Shown here in pieces: positions 1-7,520 of a stretch of 11,325 nt of DNA. Source of the stretch: Pirellulaceae bacterium (GTDB lineage: Bacteria > Planctomycetota > Planctomycetia > Pirellulales > Pirellulaceae); assembly GCA_013002105.1 (NCBI GenBank), contig JABDKS010000156.1, positions 1 through 11,325 on the forward strand, written 5' to 3'. The position numbers and the translations under genes were made by a program. Position 1 is the stretch's first letter, and every line of letters begins with the position of its first letter. A model generated the notes under the pieces. It did not search any database and was not told where the DNA came from. It saw nothing but the letters and a program-made list of their open reading frames with translations.

Positions 1-2
1 CG

Positions 3-104
3 TTAAAGGTACTGACGAGCGTTAGCGGCCTCGCGATCTTCGTTGTGATGATTTTCGCATGCCTGCTGGCATTCCAGCAGACCCGTCGCATGCCGACAGA
101 CTGA
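3..104 (+). CDS. C-terminal end of a membrane protein (5' part outside window)
   Basis: The frame is open from the left edge to a TGA at 102-104 and encodes 33 residues. It contains a hydrophobic run (SGLAIFVVMIFACLLAF) followed by a short polar, basic tail (QQTRRMPTD). This looks like a last transmembrane helix with a short cytoplasmic end. It has the same orientation as the glycosyltransferase pair downstream, which starts 211 bp later. It could be the end of a polytopic envelope protein, but 33 residues are not enough to name a family. The helix is seen in the sequence; that this is a real gene is inferred from the continuous open frame and the plausible membrane tail. Confidence 0.5.
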   Translation, partial: LKVLTSVSGLAIFVVMIFACLLAFQQTRRMPTD

Positions 105-255
105 CGAATCCAATGCGATCGATTTGATCCAAAGTGGACCGATAGTAACGGTTTTTTGGGCAAATCTAATCCGTTGGCGTGGAATGGATTGATTCCGACG
201 ACCTGGATGCCGGCGCGGCTTGTTCCACCTTTGCGATTTGATAGACTGATTTTCC

Positions 256-273
256 GCGGTCAATCGCGACCGC
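256..273 (+). other. Small perfect hairpin in the leader of the glycosyltransferase gene
   Basis: GCGGTC (256-261) and GACCGC (268-273) form a 6-bp perfect stem with a 6-nt loop, followed by a C-run, 42 bp before the glycosyltransferase ATG. The 105-315 gap holds no other gene I can support and no clear -35/-10 pair. The hairpin may belong to the 5' leader or end the upstream transcript. There is no U-tract, so it is not a standard intrinsic terminator. Confidence 0.2.
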
Positions 274-315
274 CCCCCCGACCTGTATTTGCACCTTGAT
301 TTAGCGGGATGACCG

Positions 316-1158
316 ATGAACGAACCAGCCAAAGCTGATTTGCAGCCCAGTGACGCGCCTGCGTTGGATAGTGCCAATCTGGCATCGAGAGATTCGCTGC
401 GGTTCCGACCTGCAAAAGTGATCATGGCGTTGCCGGCTTACAACGAAGAAGCCGCATTGCCGGAGTTGTTAGAGCGGATCGGAGAAGCATTTGCCGATAG
501 CGGACTGCCCTATGAAGTGGTCATCGTGGACGACGGCAGCAGTGATGCCACGGCACAAATCGCGTCGCAGATGTCGTTTCAAATGCCGATCCACTTGGTC
601 AAACACGAACAGAATCAGGGGCTTGGCGTGACACTTCGTGACGGACTGCGCGAAGCGGTCGATCGCGCCGGTGAACGCGACATCATCATTACGATGGATT
701 CGGACAACACGCACCCGCCGGGCTTGATCAACCGGATGGTTCAGATGATTCACGAAGGGTGCGATGTCGTCATCGCTTCGCGATTTGAACCAGGTGGTTG
801 TGCCGTCGGCGTACCCTTTGAACGCGTGATCCTGAGCCTGGGTGCACGAGTTTTGTTCACGGTCCTGTTTCCCACTCGCGGTGTGCGTGATTACACCTCC
901 GGATTTCGCGCCTATCGTGCTTCCGTGATTCGACAAGGTTTCGCGGACCATGGCGACGACTTTGTCGGCGAACGCGGTTTCTCCTGCATGGCGGACGTGT
1001 TGTTGAAACTCCGTAAGCAGAAAGCGTTGTTCGGTGAAGCACCGCTGCGTTTGCGATACGACCAAAAAGGTGGTGTCAGCAAAATGCATGTGTTCCAAAC
1101 CATCTGGTTGACGCTGAAACTGCTCGGTCGTCATCGCTTTGGAGCGAAGAAAGGGTGA
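316..1158 (+). CDS. Family 2 glycosyltransferase, dolichyl/polyprenyl-phosphate mannosyltransferase (DPM1)-like
   Basis: This 280-residue protein has the GT-A fold motifs of family GT2. They are the strand and loop ALPAYNEE (38-45), the nucleotide-binding VDDGSSDAT (71-79), the metal-binding region MDSDNTHPP (127-135, in the DxD position), ASRFEPGG (154-161) and RDYTSGFRAYR (191-201), the last being typical of the DPM1-like branch. GGVSKM (252-257) matches the end of that domain. The family transfers a sugar from a nucleotide donor to a polyprenyl phosphate or another acceptor; donor and acceptor cannot be read here. There is no transmembrane helix after the catalytic domain, so it is probably a soluble or peripheral enzyme. 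About 33 polar residues precede the domain. The ATG at 316 is the only plausible upstream start, with GGGA some 9 nt before it. The stop overlaps the next start by 4 bp, which indicates translational coupling. Confidence 0.92.
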   Translation: MNEPAKADLQPSDAPALDSANLASRDSLRFRPAKVIMALPAYNEEAALPELLERIGEAFADSGLPYEVVIVDDGSSDATAQIASQMSFQMPIHLVKHEQNQGLGVTLRDGLREAVDRAGERDIIITMDSDNTHPPGLINRMVQMIHEGCDVVIASRFEPGGCAVGVPFERVILSLGARVLFTVLFPTRGVRDYTSGFRAYRASVIRQGFADHGDDFVGERGFSCMADVLLKLRKQKALFGEAPLRLRYDQKGGVSKMHVFQTIWLTLKLLGRHRFGAKKG

Positions 1159-2582
1159 GCGATAATCCTCGGAGTAAGTGGCTCGTCGTCGGCGGCGGTG
1201 TCATGGGACTCAAAATCGCGAAGGATTTAGTTGCCCGAGGACAGGAGGTCACCATCGCCGAAGCCGCGCCAAAATTTGGTGGGCTGGCCAGTGCGTGGAA
1301 GTTAGGTGATGTCACATGGGACCGCTATTACCACGTGACCTTGTTAAGCGATACGAATTTGCGCGGCTTGCTAGACGAGCTCGGCTTGGAAAAAGAGATT
1401 CAGTGGGTCGAAACCAAGACGGGTTTTTACGCTGGTGGTGAATTGCTATCGATGAGCAATACGGCCGAATTCTTGCGATTCCCGCCGCTCAATTTGCTGG
1501 AACGGTTTCGTTTGGGTGGCACGATTTTTCTGGCGTCCAAGATTCGTAATTGGCGACGGATGGAGAAACTATCCGTTGAACGTTGGTTGCGACGATGGTC
1601 CGGAAATGGTGCGTTCGAAAAAGTTTGGTTGCCGCTGTTGAAAGCCAAGCTGGGCGAGGCATACAAACAGACCTCCGCAGCATTCATTTGGGCGCACACG
1701 GCGCGAATGTATAAAGCGCGTCGCAGTGGCGCAAAAAAAGAGATGTTTGGTTACGTGCCAGGCGGCTACGCCAGGATTTTGGAAAGCTTCTGTGAATTGC
1801 TCCAGCAACGTGGTGTTCGGCTGTTGGCTGACCATCCAGTCCGCAGCGTCCGGCGTATCGAAAGTGACTCCCCAACGGCCGCGAGTTCCGAATCCGGTCA
1901 TCAACCTGGTCAACTCGAAGTCGATTTTGGTGACGGACGTGTCGAATGTTTTGACAACGTTGTGACCACCATTGCGTCTCCGCTGATCGCGCGTCAATGC
2001 GAACAGTTGGACGATCTGGAAAAGCAAAAGCTAGAAGGCATCAAGTACATCGGTGTCGTCTGTGCTTCGATGCTTTTGGAGGAGCCGATCAGTCCCTACT
2101 ACGTGACGAACATCACCGATACCTGGGTACCGCTGACGGCTGTGATCGAAATGTCCACGATCGTGGATCCTCAATCACAACTCGGCGGCAAACATCTGGT
2201 TTATCTGCCAAAGTATTTGCCAGACGATCACGACGGCTTGAACGAGTCCGACGAAGACTACAAAGAAAAGTGTTTGTCGACTCTGGAAAAGATGTACGAC
2301 CACTTTTCGCGTGACAAGGTTGTCGAGTTCAAAATCTCGCGTGCCCGGTATGTGGCAGCTTTGTCAACGATCGATTACAGCACGCGTTTGCCGCCGATCG
2401 TCACCAGTGTTCCAGGCTTTTACGCCCTCAATTCGGCTCACATTTTGGAAGGAAACCTGAATGTGAACGAAACGATTCGATTGGGCGAAGACAAACTGTC
2501 TGACGAAGTTTGGCCGGATTATTTGGCGCGTTGTAACGCCGGCGCCGTCGGTTGTGACTCGCAGGAGCTCGTCCAACAGTAG
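1155..2582 (+). CDS. FAD/NAD(P)-dependent oxidoreductase, amine-oxidase / protoporphyrinogen-oxidase-like
   Basis: This 475-residue flavoprotein opens with a Rossmann dinucleotide-binding motif: WLVVGGGVMG with glycines at 13, 15 and 18, an acidic residue (E36) ending the second strand, and GGLAS (42-46). This is the pattern of the amine oxidase / phytoene desaturase / UDP-galactopyranose mutase superfamily. The C-terminal FAD-contact segment appears as PGFYALNSAHILEGNLNVNE (about 420-440), with ILEGNLNVNE in place of the more common GD motif. The start is GTG at 1155, inside the preceding stop (GTGA overlap); GGAG at 1141-1144 is a well-spaced ribosome binding site within the upstream gene. 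Coupling to a DPM1-like glycosyltransferase suggests that it oxidises or isomerises a lipid-linked or sugar intermediate of the same envelope pathway. That role is inferred; the substrate is unknown. No transmembrane segment or signal peptide is evident. Confidence 0.88.
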   Translation: MSDNPRSKWLVVGGGVMGLKIAKDLVARGQEVTIAEAAPKFGGLASAWKLGDVTWDRYYHVTLLSDTNLRGLLDELGLEKEIQWVETKTGFYAGGELLSMSNTAEFLRFPPLNLLERFRLGGTIFLASKIRNWRRMEKLSVERWLRRWSGNGAFEKVWLPLLKAKLGEAYKQTSAAFIWAHTARMYKARRSGAKKEMFGYVPGGYARILESFCELLQQRGVRLLADHPVRSVRRIESDSPTAASSESGHQPGQLEVDFGDGRVECFDNVVTTIASPLIARQCEQLDDLEKQKLEGIKYIGVVCASMLLEEPISPYYVTNITDTWVPLTAVIEMSTIVDPQSQLGGKHLVYLPKYLPDDHDGLNESDEDYKEKCLSTLEKMYDHFSRDKVVEFKISRARYVAALSTIDYSTRLPPIVTSVPGFYALNSAHILEGNLNVNETIRLGEDKLSDEVWPDYLARCNAGAVGCDSQELVQQ

Positions 2583-2604
2583 CGGTGATTGATACGGTTT
2601 GATG

Positions 2605-2635
2605 CGGTGTCGTGATGGCAGGACATCGTGCACCG
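2605..2635 (+). terminator. Bulged hairpin between convergent genes, possible terminator
   Basis: Twenty-two bases after the flavoprotein stop, CGGTG (2605-2609) and CGTGATG (2611-2617) pair with CATCGTG (2624-2630) and CACCG (2631-2635). This gives a 12-bp stem with one bulged T and two G-U pairs, closed by a 6-nt loop. The G-U pairs mean it is stable only in the + strand RNA, the correct direction for ending the glycosyltransferase-flavoprotein transcript. It is followed by TAAAA rather than a U-run, so factor-independent termination is uncertain. Confidence 0.35.
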
Positions 2636-2649
2636 TAAAACGCGGCCGC

Positions 2650-3600
2650 TTACGATTCGCTGCTGGAACTGGGCGGCTTGAACGCGAATTCCTGCCACTT
2701 GATGCCTTTGTCCATCGGTTCGATCTGCATCATCAAGAATCCGTTCTGATACAGACGTACCGTGCCGGTGGATTGGCTGACCACGACCGCGATCGCCTTG
2801 GTCCGACGTGTGATGGCGGCGGCGGCCCAGTGTCGCGAACCGAGGCCTTTGGACATGTTCAGGTCCTCGTGCAGGACTTCCAGCATTTGTCGACTGCGTT
2901 CGATGATGCCGTCGCTGGTGATCACAAAGGCGCCGTCCAGCTGTGCAATCTCCTTGGCGTCTTCTTGAACCTTGGCATCCAGCAGGTTGCGTTCTTTGCG
3001 ATTGTAGCCACGGACGGGGTCGAGACCTGCACTGCTTGCATGGTCCATTACTTTGCGGGTATCGCCGATGACAAAGAGCGTGCCAACGGCTTTTCCTTCG
3101 CGGCCCTCGAGCCCGATCTGCACCGCCAAGTCGACCACCGCCTTGATGGTCTTCAACGGCACGCTGCTTTCGAGCATCTGCAGATCGCGGGTCGTCAGAC
3201 GCCGCATCCGCTCGTCTAGTTTCAAGTGGCTGACTGAGTCCAAACGCCCGCTTTGGAAGCCGCTGTAAAGGGCGACGACTTCCCCGTTAATCTTGATCAG
3301 TTCATCCGCAGCGGCTTCCAGTAGGGCGTGCTGCAGACGTTCCAGCAGCGGAGCCTTCTCTTTATTCAGAGCGAGCGGCTTCAATCCGGCTTCGGCGGCT
3401 CCATCTAAATCGTCCGACGAGTCGACCGCGACGATCAATGGCTTGTCCAGTTCAGCAACGGTCGCCATCTCCGAGATCCGTTTCCAGTCGGTGGAACCGT
3501 CCAGCAACACCAGCAATGCATCGGCTCCCAAACTCTGCAGGAGCGAGATTGCGGCGCGGAGCATGGCCGCGTTGTGCTTGGTCAGTCGCTGTGACGCCAT
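2650..3600 (-). CDS. Diadenylate cyclase (c-di-AMP synthase), DacZ-like architecture
   Basis: This 316-residue protein contains a DisA_N/DAC domain, which condenses two ATP into the second messenger c-di-AMP. Motifs are GTLFVIGD (173-180), the DGA active-site motif (222-224, in LDGAFVITSDG) and SRHWAAAAIT (255-264), in the position of the RHR motif 34 residues later. The third residue is Trp258 rather than Arg. Residues 1 to about 95 form a separate small alpha/beta domain (GADALLVLLDGSTDW, DKPLIVAVDSSDD). This resembles the pyruvate-kinase C-terminal-like domain that precedes DAC in archaeal DacZ; the resemblance is judged from memory and not searched. There is no transmembrane helix as in CdaA and no DNA-binding helix-hairpin-helix tail as in DisA, so the enzyme should be cytosolic. 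The C-terminus is a Ser-rich tail. The ATG at 3600 has no Shine-Dalgarno sequence; a C-run and hairpin arm abut it. Confidence 0.85.
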   Translation of the reverse strand: MASQRLTKHNAAMLRAAISLLQSLGADALLVLLDGSTDWKRISEMATVAELDKPLIVAVDSSDDLDGAAEAGLKPLALNKEKAPLLERLQHALLEAAADELIKINGEVVALYSGFQSGRLDSVSHLKLDERMRRLTTRDLQMLESSVPLKTIKAVVDLAVQIGLEGREGKAVGTLFVIGDTRKVMDHASSAGLDPVRGYNRKERNLLDAKVQEDAKEIAQLDGAFVITSDGIIERSRQMLEVLHEDLNMSKGLGSRHWAAAAITRRTKAIAVVVSQSTGTVRLYQNGFLMMQIEPMDKGIKWQEFAFKPPSSSSES

Positions 3601-3602
3601 GG

Positions 3603-3639
3603 GGGGATCGGGTGAAAGGGTTCCGGCTTGAAGATCCCC
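3603..3639 (-). promoter_or_regulatory. Hairpin in the leader, directly against the diadenylate cyclase start
   Basis: On the - strand, GGGGATC (3639-3633) can pair with GATCCCC (3609-3603) across a 23-nt loop, ending two bases before the ATG at 3600. Pairing would enclose the normal ribosome-binding position. AAAAA precedes the first arm. On the + strand the same element reads as a GC stem followed by TTTTT, resembling an intrinsic terminator facing away from the gene, though no + strand gene leads into it. The rest of the 3601-3780 gap shows no gene. Confidence 0.3.
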
Positions 3640-3780
3640 TTTTTAGCCGATTGTCACCCTCGGCAACAGATATCACCCCGCAGAACGCCCGAAACACGAG
3701 ACCACCAAACCCAGGGCCCCGACGCCATAGCTATACCGGACCGTCGCTCTACACGACCATTGCTTGATCGGTCGGTTGCT

Positions 3781-6150
3781 TTAACGACGCGTCGAAATTG
3801 TACTTCGACGAGCCATGGATTGGCGTTGCCAAGCTGGGCCGCTCTTGTAGACGCGATCGTGGTACATCGCTAATGATCGCAGGGCGTGGCCCTTGGGCCC
3901 AATCTTCCATTCACGGTCGAGATCTCGGTGCATGGCGACCAATAGGAATCGAACTGCGCGTACCAATTGCGGGTTTTGAAGTTGCGAATCCGGTGTGACG
4001 GTCAACAAGAATTCAACCATGTGACCGGTTGTTTGAATCTTGCGATCCACGTCTCGATCATCACCACGGCCTTCGAACCACTCCGTGCTCATCGACCCAT
4101 CCGGGTTCTGTAGCCGGTAGGTATAAGCAACGTAGTCCCGCAAGAAACGTTCGGCGCGAGCCCATTGTCCGTCGATGGGTTTGCCTTGGATGCGACGATT
4201 CCGCAAGGCGTGGGCGAATCCCATCAGACGGTGCGTCCCGCCACACGCGGCACCGACGATCGGCTGCGAAAGCTCTTCGCGTATCAGTCGCTCGAAATCC
4301 CACCGCTGGCCGTCGTTGGCGATCCAACTCTGGTCGGTATCCAAGTAGTGCGACAGCCCAATCAACGTAAACGTGAGTTCCTCGCCCGATTTGCAAGCTT
4401 TCATTTCTTGTTGGACGACGTCATTGATCGAATACTTGGTATCGCCGGCGTACATCGGATAATTCGCGGGCACATCGCACAGCGAAAAGATTGCCAACAT
4501 CTGCGCTTGGTGGCCTTGCAAACCCACGCCGCTTTTGACGTTTAAACCGTTGGGACCGTCTTCGAGCAATCGTTGGCCACGGCACAGGTTGTTTCCGGCG
4601 ATCCAAGCAATTGTGCTGTAAGACCGATCACCAACGACGCATCGTGTATCGACGCCGTAGACCATGATTGCGTGCATCATCCCCCAGTTGCTCCGTCCTG
4701 GCGCTTGTTCGGGATGATCGTAAAAATATTGCAAGACCCGCTCGATACCGGGTTTCATGTCGCCAACGAATTTGCTGACCTGAAACGGTTTGGCGGGGAT
4801 TCCAACGTAGTCCAACGTCTCGCGTGGCGTCTCCGGCATGTCCAGATCACCGACGTGCGCTTGGGCAGTACGATCCTCCGACTCGACGGGTCGCGTCTTC
4901 GCATTGGCTGCCGGAGCTTCTGTTTTGGTCGAAAGCGTGTCGGCAGTGTCCGAGGCAGTCTTCTCCTTCGTTCGCCGCGCGATTTTAAGTTCGGCATCGG
5001 CTGACACTGACGGCGAATCGTGGGGCTGACTCGCATTTTTTGTGGACGCCTCATCGTCAATTCGATGCCGATCCGCTTCATCGGACACGCGTTGGCGAAA
5101 TTCGGTGTCCGCGTCGTCCTTGCTGGCGGCACCGTCAACTTGCTCCGCAGGTTTTGGCGTTGCGGTCGGCAGATCCTTCGTCGCAGATTGGCGCGGCTTG
5201 ACTTCCGCGGTTGGCACACTTTCGATCCGAATTCGTGATTTGGAATTCGGCGTAGCGGCTGGCGCGGTGGGGCTCACCAAAATCGGTCTGGAACGTTGTC
5301 GCGTCGGTTCGACCGGTGATACCTGGTTTGCCGCTGGCCGTTTCGGTTGCGATACGATCGGGTTGGACCGGATGACCGCATCGACAGCCGTTTTGGCTGC
5401 TGGATCGGACGTTTTAACCGGGACTTCATCGGTTACAAACGAAGGTGACTTCGTCGCAAGCGGCGGATTGGGAAGTCGACTACCGGGGTCACGCAAGGGG
5501 GACCGACTATCGATGGCGTCGCGAGCGACCCATCCGTCTTGGTCCATCGAACGTGGTATCACCCTCGGTGTGGGCCGCGTCGAGGGCGTGGCGGGCGTTG
5601 TGGCCGCCGGGCGTGGTCGAGCCGCGTCGTGGGACTGTTTGGCGGTTGGTTCTTGAGCGATTCGTACGCTTGGCTCTCCCGTTGGCGGTAACGATACGTC
5701 GTTGGGTATTGGTGGAGCCGGAATACGTGGCGCAGCGGCCGGTTTGTCGGCAGGAGCCGGTTCAATCGCAGGAGTGGGAACGCCGCGATCGGTCGTCGGT
5801 TTGCGATGTTGAGTCGCTGCGCCAGGCGTCGAATGGTTGTGTGATTGAACCGATCGATGCGTGTTTCGCTTGCCGTTGTTCCGCGACTTGGTTTTGTTGG
5901 TTCCAAACGAGAATTTGAGTCCACTGAGTATCGGGCCGGCAACGGGGCGCAATTCCAGCGTGGACTGAACGCCTTGTTCGCCGATCGATTTGGTCACAGC
6001 GGGTAGCGGCGCAGGGTCGTGCGGCTCTATTTCCTGAGCAGCAACGAGGCAAGGATTCAATGATGTCGCTGCCAGCGCAGCGGCAAGAAGGGAAAAACGT
6101 CGTCGTTGTCGGATCAAGTTGGGGTGTTTCGCGATCACCGCTAGCTCCAT
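3781..6150 (-). CDS. Secreted protein with long disordered linker and helical (alpha/alpha-toroid-like) C-terminal domain
   Basis: I do not recognise a named family for this 789-residue protein. The N-terminus is a signal peptide: a basic region (RQRRR, 14-18), a hydrophobic core (SLLAAALAA, 20-28) and a likely cleavage near VAAQ-E (37-40). Residues about 85-435 are low-complexity sequence rich in Pro, Ala, Thr, Ser, Lys and Arg, probably disordered. Residues about 445-775 form a compact domain with regularly placed helices and His-containing motifs: GLQGHQAQMLAIF (543-555), CGGTHRLMGFAHALR (636-650), YRLQNPDGSMSTEWF (678-692) and TTGHMVEFLLTV (707-718). The repeated helices and the QNPDGS turn recall terpenoid-cyclase/prenyltransferase-type alpha/alpha toroids, but this is only a resemblance. 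Planctomycetes commonly encode such secreted proteins. The ATG at 6150 is chosen because it gives the full signal peptide; an 11-nt palindrome (GAGAG-T-CTCTC, 6158-6168) lies just upstream. Confidence 0.8.
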   Translation of the reverse strand: MELAVIAKHPNLIRQRRRFSLLAAALAATSLNPCLVAAQEIEPHDPAPLPAVTKSIGEQGVQSTLELRPVAGPILSGLKFSFGTNKTKSRNNGKRNTHRSVQSHNHSTPGAATQHRKPTTDRGVPTPAIEPAPADKPAAAPRIPAPPIPNDVSLPPTGEPSVRIAQEPTAKQSHDAARPRPAATTPATPSTRPTPRVIPRSMDQDGWVARDAIDSRSPLRDPGSRLPNPPLATKSPSFVTDEVPVKTSDPAAKTAVDAVIRSNPIVSQPKRPAANQVSPVEPTRQRSRPILVSPTAPAATPNSKSRIRIESVPTAEVKPRQSATKDLPTATPKPAEQVDGAASKDDADTEFRQRVSDEADRHRIDDEASTKNASQPHDSPSVSADAELKIARRTKEKTASDTADTLSTKTEAPAANAKTRPVESEDRTAQAHVGDLDMPETPRETLDYVGIPAKPFQVSKFVGDMKPGIERVLQYFYDHPEQAPGRSNWGMMHAIMVYGVDTRCVVGDRSYSTIAWIAGNNLCRGQRLLEDGPNGLNVKSGVGLQGHQAQMLAIFSLCDVPANYPMYAGDTKYSINDVVQQEMKACKSGEELTFTLIGLSHYLDTDQSWIANDGQRWDFERLIREELSQPIVGAACGGTHRLMGFAHALRNRRIQGKPIDGQWARAERFLRDYVAYTYRLQNPDGSMSTEWFEGRGDDRDVDRKIQTTGHMVEFLLTVTPDSQLQNPQLVRAVRFLLVAMHRDLDREWKIGPKGHALRSLAMYHDRVYKSGPAWQRQSMARRSTISTRR

Positions 6151-6300
6151 AGCTTTCGAGAGTCTCTCTGAGTGCTATCGGACTTCGGCGTGCTCAAATT
6201 CACCCGTTGTTGGCGGACTTTCTAAGCCTGAAAAGAGCCGCAAGGTGCGTCGAGTTTGCGGGCGCCAGTGGAGAGTTTGGCGTCAAAAAGAAGCGATTCG

Positions 6301-7335
6301 TTAAAGGTCAAATTCTTCGAGCGAATCAAGGAGGACGTCCAGTTTGTCCTTGGGTTTGGACGTCAAATCAGCTTGGCGTTTCCTCAGTTGGTCATCGATC
6401 CCAACAGCGTCGCGTCCCGACAAAAGCAGCTGTTCGTCTCGTTCGCGCGCCGCGGTGGCGATTGGATCATCGCCGCCAGCGGGGGCTCCAAATAGCTGCG
6501 ACAGATCGATTTTGAAACCCTCGTCGCCATCGATCTGCGCTCCCGCAATTGCTGGCGCTTTGTGTTGAGGAAAAATGATGGCATTTTCGGGGCAGACGCG
6601 ACTGCATGCCGGGCAACCCTTGCGACAATTGTCGGGCTGTTCGACCAGAATGTTTTCGACGCCGTCGACTCCATACACACCGAACAAACAAAAGTCGACG
6701 CACTCCATGCAGTTCGTACAGCGACTAAAGTCGATCACGGGATACCAGCGCCGCGAGGTGGTTTCGTCCACTTGGACGATTTTGCCGCCGATCACAGGAA
6801 GACTGTTTTCGGTCACCGACCGTGAGACAGCACCGTTGGACAAAGCAGCGTTCGTCGAGCCTTCGGCGGCCCCTCCAACGATTCGTCGGATCTCGGTGAT
6901 GTAGTCATCTGCGTTGTCGGTGACTTTTAGATCCAAACAGTGGATTGTTCTGTCAGGCCTCGGGTACGCATCGATTACTCGTTCGACCGGTTCGGGCTCA
7001 TTTGAGTCGTCCTCTCGATCAGCCCCCGAATCGTCATCGTCATCACTGTCGGTCTCGGTGATTAGTTCCACTTCGCCAAACTGGCCCTGGATGCCATTTC
7101 GATCGAGCACCCAGTGTGCGGCCCTCGCGAAGATCCAAGACACAACGACCAGATCGCCCTCGATTGCAGCGAGTTGCTGATACGAATCGCTGCCTTTGGG
7201 AAGGTCATACAGATGCGGGACGACGATCACATCGACGCCTTCCATCTGTGTGGCAGCATCAGCGATCGCTTGTTCTAGATCACGCTTTTTCGGATTTCGT
7301 GATTGCCCGCGCGAAACGACAACCGTCGTTGTCAT
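6301..7335 (-). CDS. Ferredoxin-like protein with two [4Fe-4S] motifs and an N-terminal alpha/beta domain
   Basis: From the ATG at 7335 the protein has 344 residues. Two cysteine clusters are visible: C206-xx-C209-xx-C212-xxx-C216 (CTNCMECVDFC) and C237-xxx-C241-xx-C244-xxx-C248-P (CRKGCPACSRVCP). Together they could bind two [4Fe-4S] centres for electron transfer. Before them lies an alpha/beta domain (about 1-90: MTTTVVVSRG, VDVIVVPHLYDLP, GDLVVVSWIFARAAHWVLD) that I cannot assign, then a strongly acidic linker (about 94-117, Asp/Glu-rich). The C-terminal 90 residues are charged and probably helical, ending EEFDL. An in-frame TTG at 7392 and ATG at 7362 would add 19 or 9 residues. I prefer 7335 because a beta strand begins there and the added residues look unstructured. 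No start has a good Shine-Dalgarno sequence. Redox partner and role are unknown. Confidence 0.85.
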   Translation of the reverse strand: MTTTVVVSRGQSRNPKKRDLEQAIADAATQMEGVDVIVVPHLYDLPKGSDSYQQLAAIEGDLVVVSWIFARAAHWVLDRNGIQGQFGEVELITETDSDDDDDSGADREDDSNEPEPVERVIDAYPRPDRTIHCLDLKVTDNADDYITEIRRIVGGAAEGSTNAALSNGAVSRSVTENSLPVIGGKIVQVDETTSRRWYPVIDFSRCTNCMECVDFCLFGVYGVDGVENILVEQPDNCRKGCPACSRVCPENAIIFPQHKAPAIAGAQIDGDEGFKIDLSQLFGAPAGGDDPIATAARERDEQLLLSGRDAVGIDDQLRKRQADLTSKPKDKLDVLLDSLEEFDL

Positions 7336-7520
7336 AGTCGATTGGCTCAGTGCGGAGATCATGTCAGGCAGCGAGGGTGTGATGATTGACAAATAATCGG
7401 TTGCGGCGGGTCAGCCAATTGGAAGTGACGCCCACGAATATCTTTTGCAGCAATTCTTGGTGGCCGGGTGTGGCTAATTAAGTCAGCACCGAGACTCATT
7501 TGACCACCGACGCGGACGGA
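7336..7520 (-). other. Gap between purL and the ferredoxin-like gene
   Basis: This stretch holds the alternative starts of the ferredoxin-like gene (TTG 7392, ATG 7362). I see no further gene, no strong terminator after purL and no convincing -35/-10 pair. Its length suggests that the ferredoxin-like gene may have its own promoter, but the sequence does not settle this. Confidence 0.3.

Noticed and set aside
3..425. Open frame of 140 codons on the - strand covering the left-end gap
   Set aside because: It overlaps the membrane-protein tail and the start of the glycosyltransferase in antisense. Its product is Arg/Ser-rich without recognisable structure; it looks like a chance frame in GC-rich DNA.
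2599..3219. 206-codon + strand frame antisense to the diadenylate cyclase
   Set aside because: The product mirrors the codon pattern of the cyclase and has no domain; the - strand frame carries clear DAC motifs.
3642..3780. Weak CGACC/GGTCG stem after the secreted-protein gene as terminator
   Set aside because: It has only 5 bp, an 11-nt loop and no U-tract; this is too weak to annotate.
5042..5656. 204-codon + strand frame within the secreted-protein gene
   Set aside because: It lies opposite the low-complexity linker, whose biased composition keeps antisense frames open; it has no start signal and no recognisable domain.
7393..7520. Short direct repeats (CACCGA, GTGGC) and a possible long-range stem after purL
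   Set aside because: The repeats are 5-6 bases long and the stem would need a loop of about 45 bases; this is within chance for the composition.
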